A DNA stretch of 35,094 nt from Desulfobacteraceae bacterium UBA5616 (GTDB lineage: Bacteria; Desulfobacterota; Desulfobacteria; Desulfobacterales; UBA5616), in assembly GCA_002423615.1 (NCBI GenBank), contig DIKO01000101.1, positions 1 through 35,094 on the forward strand, given 5' to 3'. The first letter of the stretch is position 1. Every line of letters begins with the position of its first letter. The notes under the pieces are model-generated. The model was not told the DNA's origin. It ran no database searches and worked only from the letters and a program-made list of their open reading frames with translations. The position numbers and the translations under genes are program-made. Positions 32,331 to 35,094 of the stretch are shown piece by piece.

Positions 32331-34499
32331 ATGGCCGTGGAACTGACCGGACAGATCGAACGCATCACCTATACCAACGGAGAAAGCGGGTATACCATCG
32401 CCAAGGTCAGGGTCAGGGGCCACCGGGACCTTGTCACCGTGGTGGGAAATTTCATGGCCCCCCAGCCCGGGGAAATTTTGACCATGACCGGGGTCTGGTC
32501 CCTTCATCCCAGATTCGGCGAGCAGTTCAAGGTCGATCAGTATTACACGAAGATGCCCGCCACGGTGTCCGGCATTAAAAAATACCTGGGTTCCGGTCTT
32601 ATCAAGGGCATCGGCCCGGTGATGGCCGATCGCATCGTCAAGAAATTCGGCCAAAATACCCTGGATATTATTGAACAGGATATCAAAAAGCTGGCCAGTG
32701 TGGAAGGTATCGGCCGGAAACGCATCCAGATGATTCAAACGGCCTGGGAGGACCAGAAGGAAATCCGGGATCTCATGCTGTTTCTCCAATCCAACGACGT
32801 CAGCGCGGGGTATGCCCCCAGAATCTTCAGGGAATACGGAAACCTTGCCATACCCATCGTCCGGGAAAACCCCTTTCGTCTGGCCATGGACATCTTCGGC
32901 ATCGGTTTTGTCACTGCAGACCGAATTGCCGAAAAAATGGGCTTTGACAAAAACTCCCCCCTGCGGTCCCAGGCTGGCATTATCTATGTATTGCATCAGC
33001 TTTCCGAGGATGGGCATGTCTGCTGCCCAATTGGCCCTCTCTTAGAAAAATGCGGTGAAACGCTTGCGGTGGACAAAGAGGTCATCACCGGCGCCCTGGA
33101 CTCACTGGCCCAGTCAGGGGCCGTTATCATCGATGAAGGACCTGTGGATCCTGAGCCGGATTCTGTAAAAGCGGTTTACCTCGCCAACTTTTTCGTCAGC
33201 GAGAACGGCATTGCCCGACGTTTAGCTGCCCTGGTCCAGGCCCCTTCCGGATTTTCTCCGGTGAATGTGGACAAGGCCGTAAAATGGGTTGAGCCCCGTC
33301 TGGACATTGCACTGGCCCCGAGGCAGATCGAAGCCTTGAAGTTTTCCCTGGAGAACCGTGTCATGGTATTGACCGGAGGACCCGGAACGGGTAAAACCAC
33401 CCTTATCAAAGCCATGCTCCACATATTTGAGCGAATGGGGCAACGGGTCATGCTGGCCGCCCCAACGGGAAGGGCCGCCAAGCGAATGAGTGAAGCTTCC
33501 GGTCATGAAGCCAGAACCATTCACAGGCTCCTGGAATTCGCCTCCCGGAAAGGCGGGTTTCAGAAAAACGAAAATTACCCCCTTGAGGCGGATATCCTGA
33601 TCATTGATGAATCCTCCATGATCGACACCATTCTCATGCATCATCTGCTGAAAGCGGTGGAAAGCGGAACGACGCTCATCCTGGTGGGCGATGTCAACCA
33701 GCTGCCGTCGGTAGGAGCAGGAAATGTATTAAACGATATCATCTTATCGGGCATCGCCCCGGTGGTGGAACTGAACGAAATCTTCAGGCAGGCCCGAACC
33801 AGCAGCATCATCGTCAATGCCCACAGGATCAACAGCGGAAAAATGCCCCTCATCGACAATGACAGGGCCGATGCCGATTTTTATTTCATTCAACAGGAAG
33901 ACCCCCAAAAAGCCGTGGACATCATTTTGGAAATGGTCAAAAATCGGATTCCACGCCGTTTCGGCCTGGATCCCGTCAGCGACATCCAGGTCCTAACCCC
34001 TATGCACAAGGGGCCGGCAGGTGCGGGAAATTTGAATGTCCAGCTTCAGAAGGCCTTAAATCCCGACGCGCCCGGCATCCTTCGGGGAGGCCGGGAATTT
34101 AAAATCAACGACAAGGTCATGCAGGTTAAAAACAACTACGACAAGGACGTCTATAACGGCGATATCGGCAGGATTTTCCGGATTTTTCCGGAGGAACAGG
34201 AAGTGGTGGTAACCTTCGAGAACAGGAATGTCGCTTACGATTACAGCGACATGGATGAACTGGTTCCGGCCTATGCTGTGACCGTTCACAAATCCCAGGG
34301 CTCGGAATATCCCGCCGTGGTGGTGCCGATCCTCACCCAGCATTACATTCTTCTACAGCGAAACCTCATTTACACTGCCGTGACCCGGGGAAAAAAACTC
34401 GTGGTCCTGGTGGGAACGACCAGGGCGCTTGCCATGGGAATCAAAAATAACAAGACCCTAAAACGGTTCACCCGGCTGCGGCATCGCCTGATGCTCTGA
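32331..34499 (+). CDS. recD2: ATP-dependent DNA helicase RecD2
   Basis: 722 residues, a 5'-3' SF1B helicase of the stand-alone RecD2 type: an N-terminal OB-like domain (1-75), a helix-hairpin-helix region (G-I-G-P and V-E-G-I-G-R-K near 93-130), then the helicase core. Motifs: Walker A G349-G-P-G-T-G-K-T-T357, Walker B with I-I-D-E-S-S-M-I-D (424-432), G-D-V-N-Q-L-P-S-V-G (motif III), and the 2B-type V-T-V-H-K-S-Q-G-S-E-Y (650-660) near the C-terminus. No RecB or RecC is nearby, which fits RecD2. AGGACC before the ATG supports the start. It follows the GlmS-like gene by 45 bases. Role in repair and recombination. Confidence 0.95.
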   Translation: MAVELTGQIERITYTNGESGYTIAKVRVRGHRDLVTVVGNFMAPQPGEILTMTGVWSLHPRFGEQFKVDQYYTKMPATVSGIKKYLGSGLIKGIGPVMADRIVKKFGQNTLDIIEQDIKKLASVEGIGRKRIQMIQTAWEDQKEIRDLMLFLQSNDVSAGYAPRIFREYGNLAIPIVRENPFRLAMDIFGIGFVTADRIAEKMGFDKNSPLRSQAGIIYVLHQLSEDGHVCCPIGPLLEKCGETLAVDKEVITGALDSLAQSGAVIIDEGPVDPEPDSVKAVYLANFFVSENGIARRLAALVQAPSGFSPVNVDKAVKWVEPRLDIALAPRQIEALKFSLENRVMVLTGGPGTGKTTLIKAMLHIFERMGQRVMLAAPTGRAAKRMSEASGHEARTIHRLLEFASRKGGFQKNENYPLEADILIIDESSMIDTILMHHLLKAVESGTTLILVGDVNQLPSVGAGNVLNDIILSGIAPVVELNEIFRQARTSSIIVNAHRINSGKMPLIDNDRADADFYFIQQEDPQKAVDIILEMVKNRIPRRFGLDPVSDIQVLTPMHKGPAGAGNLNVQLQKALNPDAPGILRGGREFKINDKVMQVKNNYDKDVYNGDIGRIFRIFPEEQEVVVTFENRNVAYDYSDMDELVPAYAVTVHKSQGSEYPAVVVPILTQHYILLQRNLIYTAVTRGKKLVVLVGTTRALAMGIKNNKTLKRFTRLRHRLML

Positions 34500-34504
34500 A
34501 TTTT

Positions 34505-34542
34505 CCGGTCAGGATACCGGCGTTTTCCGCAGCGATGGCGGA
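34505..34542 (+). terminator. Two small hairpins after recD2, possible weak terminator
   Basis: CCGGT (34505-34509) pairs with ACCGG (34516-34520), followed by CGTTTT. A second stem, TCCGC (34526-34530) with GCGGA (34538-34542), follows. Both stems are short and the T-run is only four bases, so this is a weak candidate between the convergent recD2 and TetR-like reading frames. Confidence 0.35.
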
Positions 34543-34586
34543 GTCGTATGGCCGACCCCGTAACATCCGATAATTTTTTCTGCGGT

Positions 34587-34934
34587 TCAACGGGTTGGAT
34601 TTTTAGCGATTCCAGAGAAAATAATCCGCCAGGCATCATCGGCCAGTTCATCCGGAGAAAATTCGCGATCGAAAATAATATAGGGCAGACAAAGGTGCTC
34701 AATGGTTCCCAAAACCATCTGCCGGATATGTTTCGGGTTTACATCATCCCTGATTTCCTTGCTGTAGATGCCTTCATTGATGATATCCAAAATCATGTCC
34801 CCGTAGTTCTGAATATGCCGATAGGCCCTGGATTCAAAAAACAAGGGGTAACTCCTGACTTCCAGAAGCAGTATTTTGGCGAACACCCTGTCCTGGTGGA
34901 ATGAATTTTTAAACATGTGTAACTTAATAAACAA
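34587..34934 (-). pseudogene. TetR/AcrR-family regulator, C-terminal ligand-binding part only
   Basis: 115 residues whose helical pattern (A-K-I-L-L-L-E-V-R-S-Y-P, then I-I-N-E-G-I-Y-S-K-E-I-R-D-D-V-N-P, then M-V-L-G-T-I-E-H-L) matches the C-terminal half of TetR-family repressors. The N-terminal helix-turn-helix (about 50 residues) and the linking helices are missing. The frame is open only to 34949 and meets a TAA at 34950-34952; upstream, to the window edge, I find no HTH-coding sequence in any frame. The start is a TTG (34934) or ATG (34916), both without a convincing ribosome binding site. It is most likely a truncated gene; a small regulator lacking DNA binding is less likely. Confidence 0.6.
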
Positions 34935-35094
34935 TAAGTCAAACCTATTTTAAGATTTCTATTTTGTCAATTTTAAAATAAGCGCGGCATTATATTTTAT
35001 ATGTTAAACTCAGGCTAAATTCCCCAACTCAGTTATTTATTGATTTTTGAGTTATATGGATTTATAATTCTTCAGTAATGTCCGGTTAGGTTTT

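Noticed and set aside
31740..33017. 425-codon open frame on the minus strand opposite the GlmS-like gene and recD2
   Set aside because: It lies antisense to two well-supported genes, spans their junction and has the His/Gly/Asp-rich composition typical of antisense frames.

Overview
The window reads as housekeeping chromosome from a Gram-negative, probably anaerobic bacterium, most likely a sulfate reducer of the Desulfobacterota (Desulfobacterales-like). This placement is an inference. It rests on LptD (an outer membrane with LPS), a clostridial/desulfo-type 2[4Fe-4S] ferredoxin with its own gene, TrpB2 of the archaeal/anaerobe type, a cysteine synthase/cysteinyl-tRNA synthetase fusion, the long Gram-negative form of GyrB, and the gene order. 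No rRNA, tRNA, CRISPR array or intact mobile element was seen.

Layout. (1) 1-3121, plus strand, looks accessory: the tail of an unidentified gene, a perfect 29-bp inverted repeat, a soluble PAS histidine kinase, a REP/MITE-like inverted repeat (1886-1992), a MarC-family membrane protein and a decayed, frame-shifted gene. (2) 3148-8733, minus strand: an RdgC-like protein split into two genes, then dnaN-gyrB (TAATG-coupled) and a short archaeal-type thymidylate synthase. (3) 8925-11332, plus strand: methionine aminopeptidase with a SEC-C zinc-type motif, and TrpB2 followed by a clear terminator. (4) 11339-12767, minus strand: moaA and a ferredoxin with a probable promoter. (5) 12931-18593, minus strand: a tightly coupled operon surE > YhaM-like HD nuclease > tmk > cysK-cysS fusion > unknown protein, almost every junction being an ATGA or other short overlap. 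(6) 18831-25866, plus strand: lptD, a NusG/RfaH-like paralogue, HU/IHF, holB, ricT, metG. (7) 25936-34499, plus strand: single-domain penicillin-binding transpeptidase, DegT-type aminotransferase, a 1252-residue GlmS-like protein and RecD2. (8) 34587-34934, minus strand: the C-terminal part of a TetR regulator.

How the genes fit together. Much of the window serves DNA replication and repair (DnaN, GyrB, HolB, RecD2, RdgC-like pair) and dTMP/dTTP supply (ThyA-like, Tmk, with SurE as a nucleotidase). A second theme is protein synthesis and maturation (MetG, CysS-like domain, methionine aminopeptidase). A third is the cell envelope (LptD, PBP, and possibly the DegT and GlmS-like sugar enzymes).

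The most unusual items are two proteins. In the CysK-CysS fusion, the synthetase half keeps its zinc ligands but lacks recognisable HIGH and KMSKS motifs. The GlmS-like protein has a candidate amidotransferase nucleophile at residue 54, a roughly 170-residue insertion in the glutaminase domain and a roughly 300-residue C-terminal extension; it is translationally coupled to a DegT aminotransferase. The split RdgC is a third point of interest.
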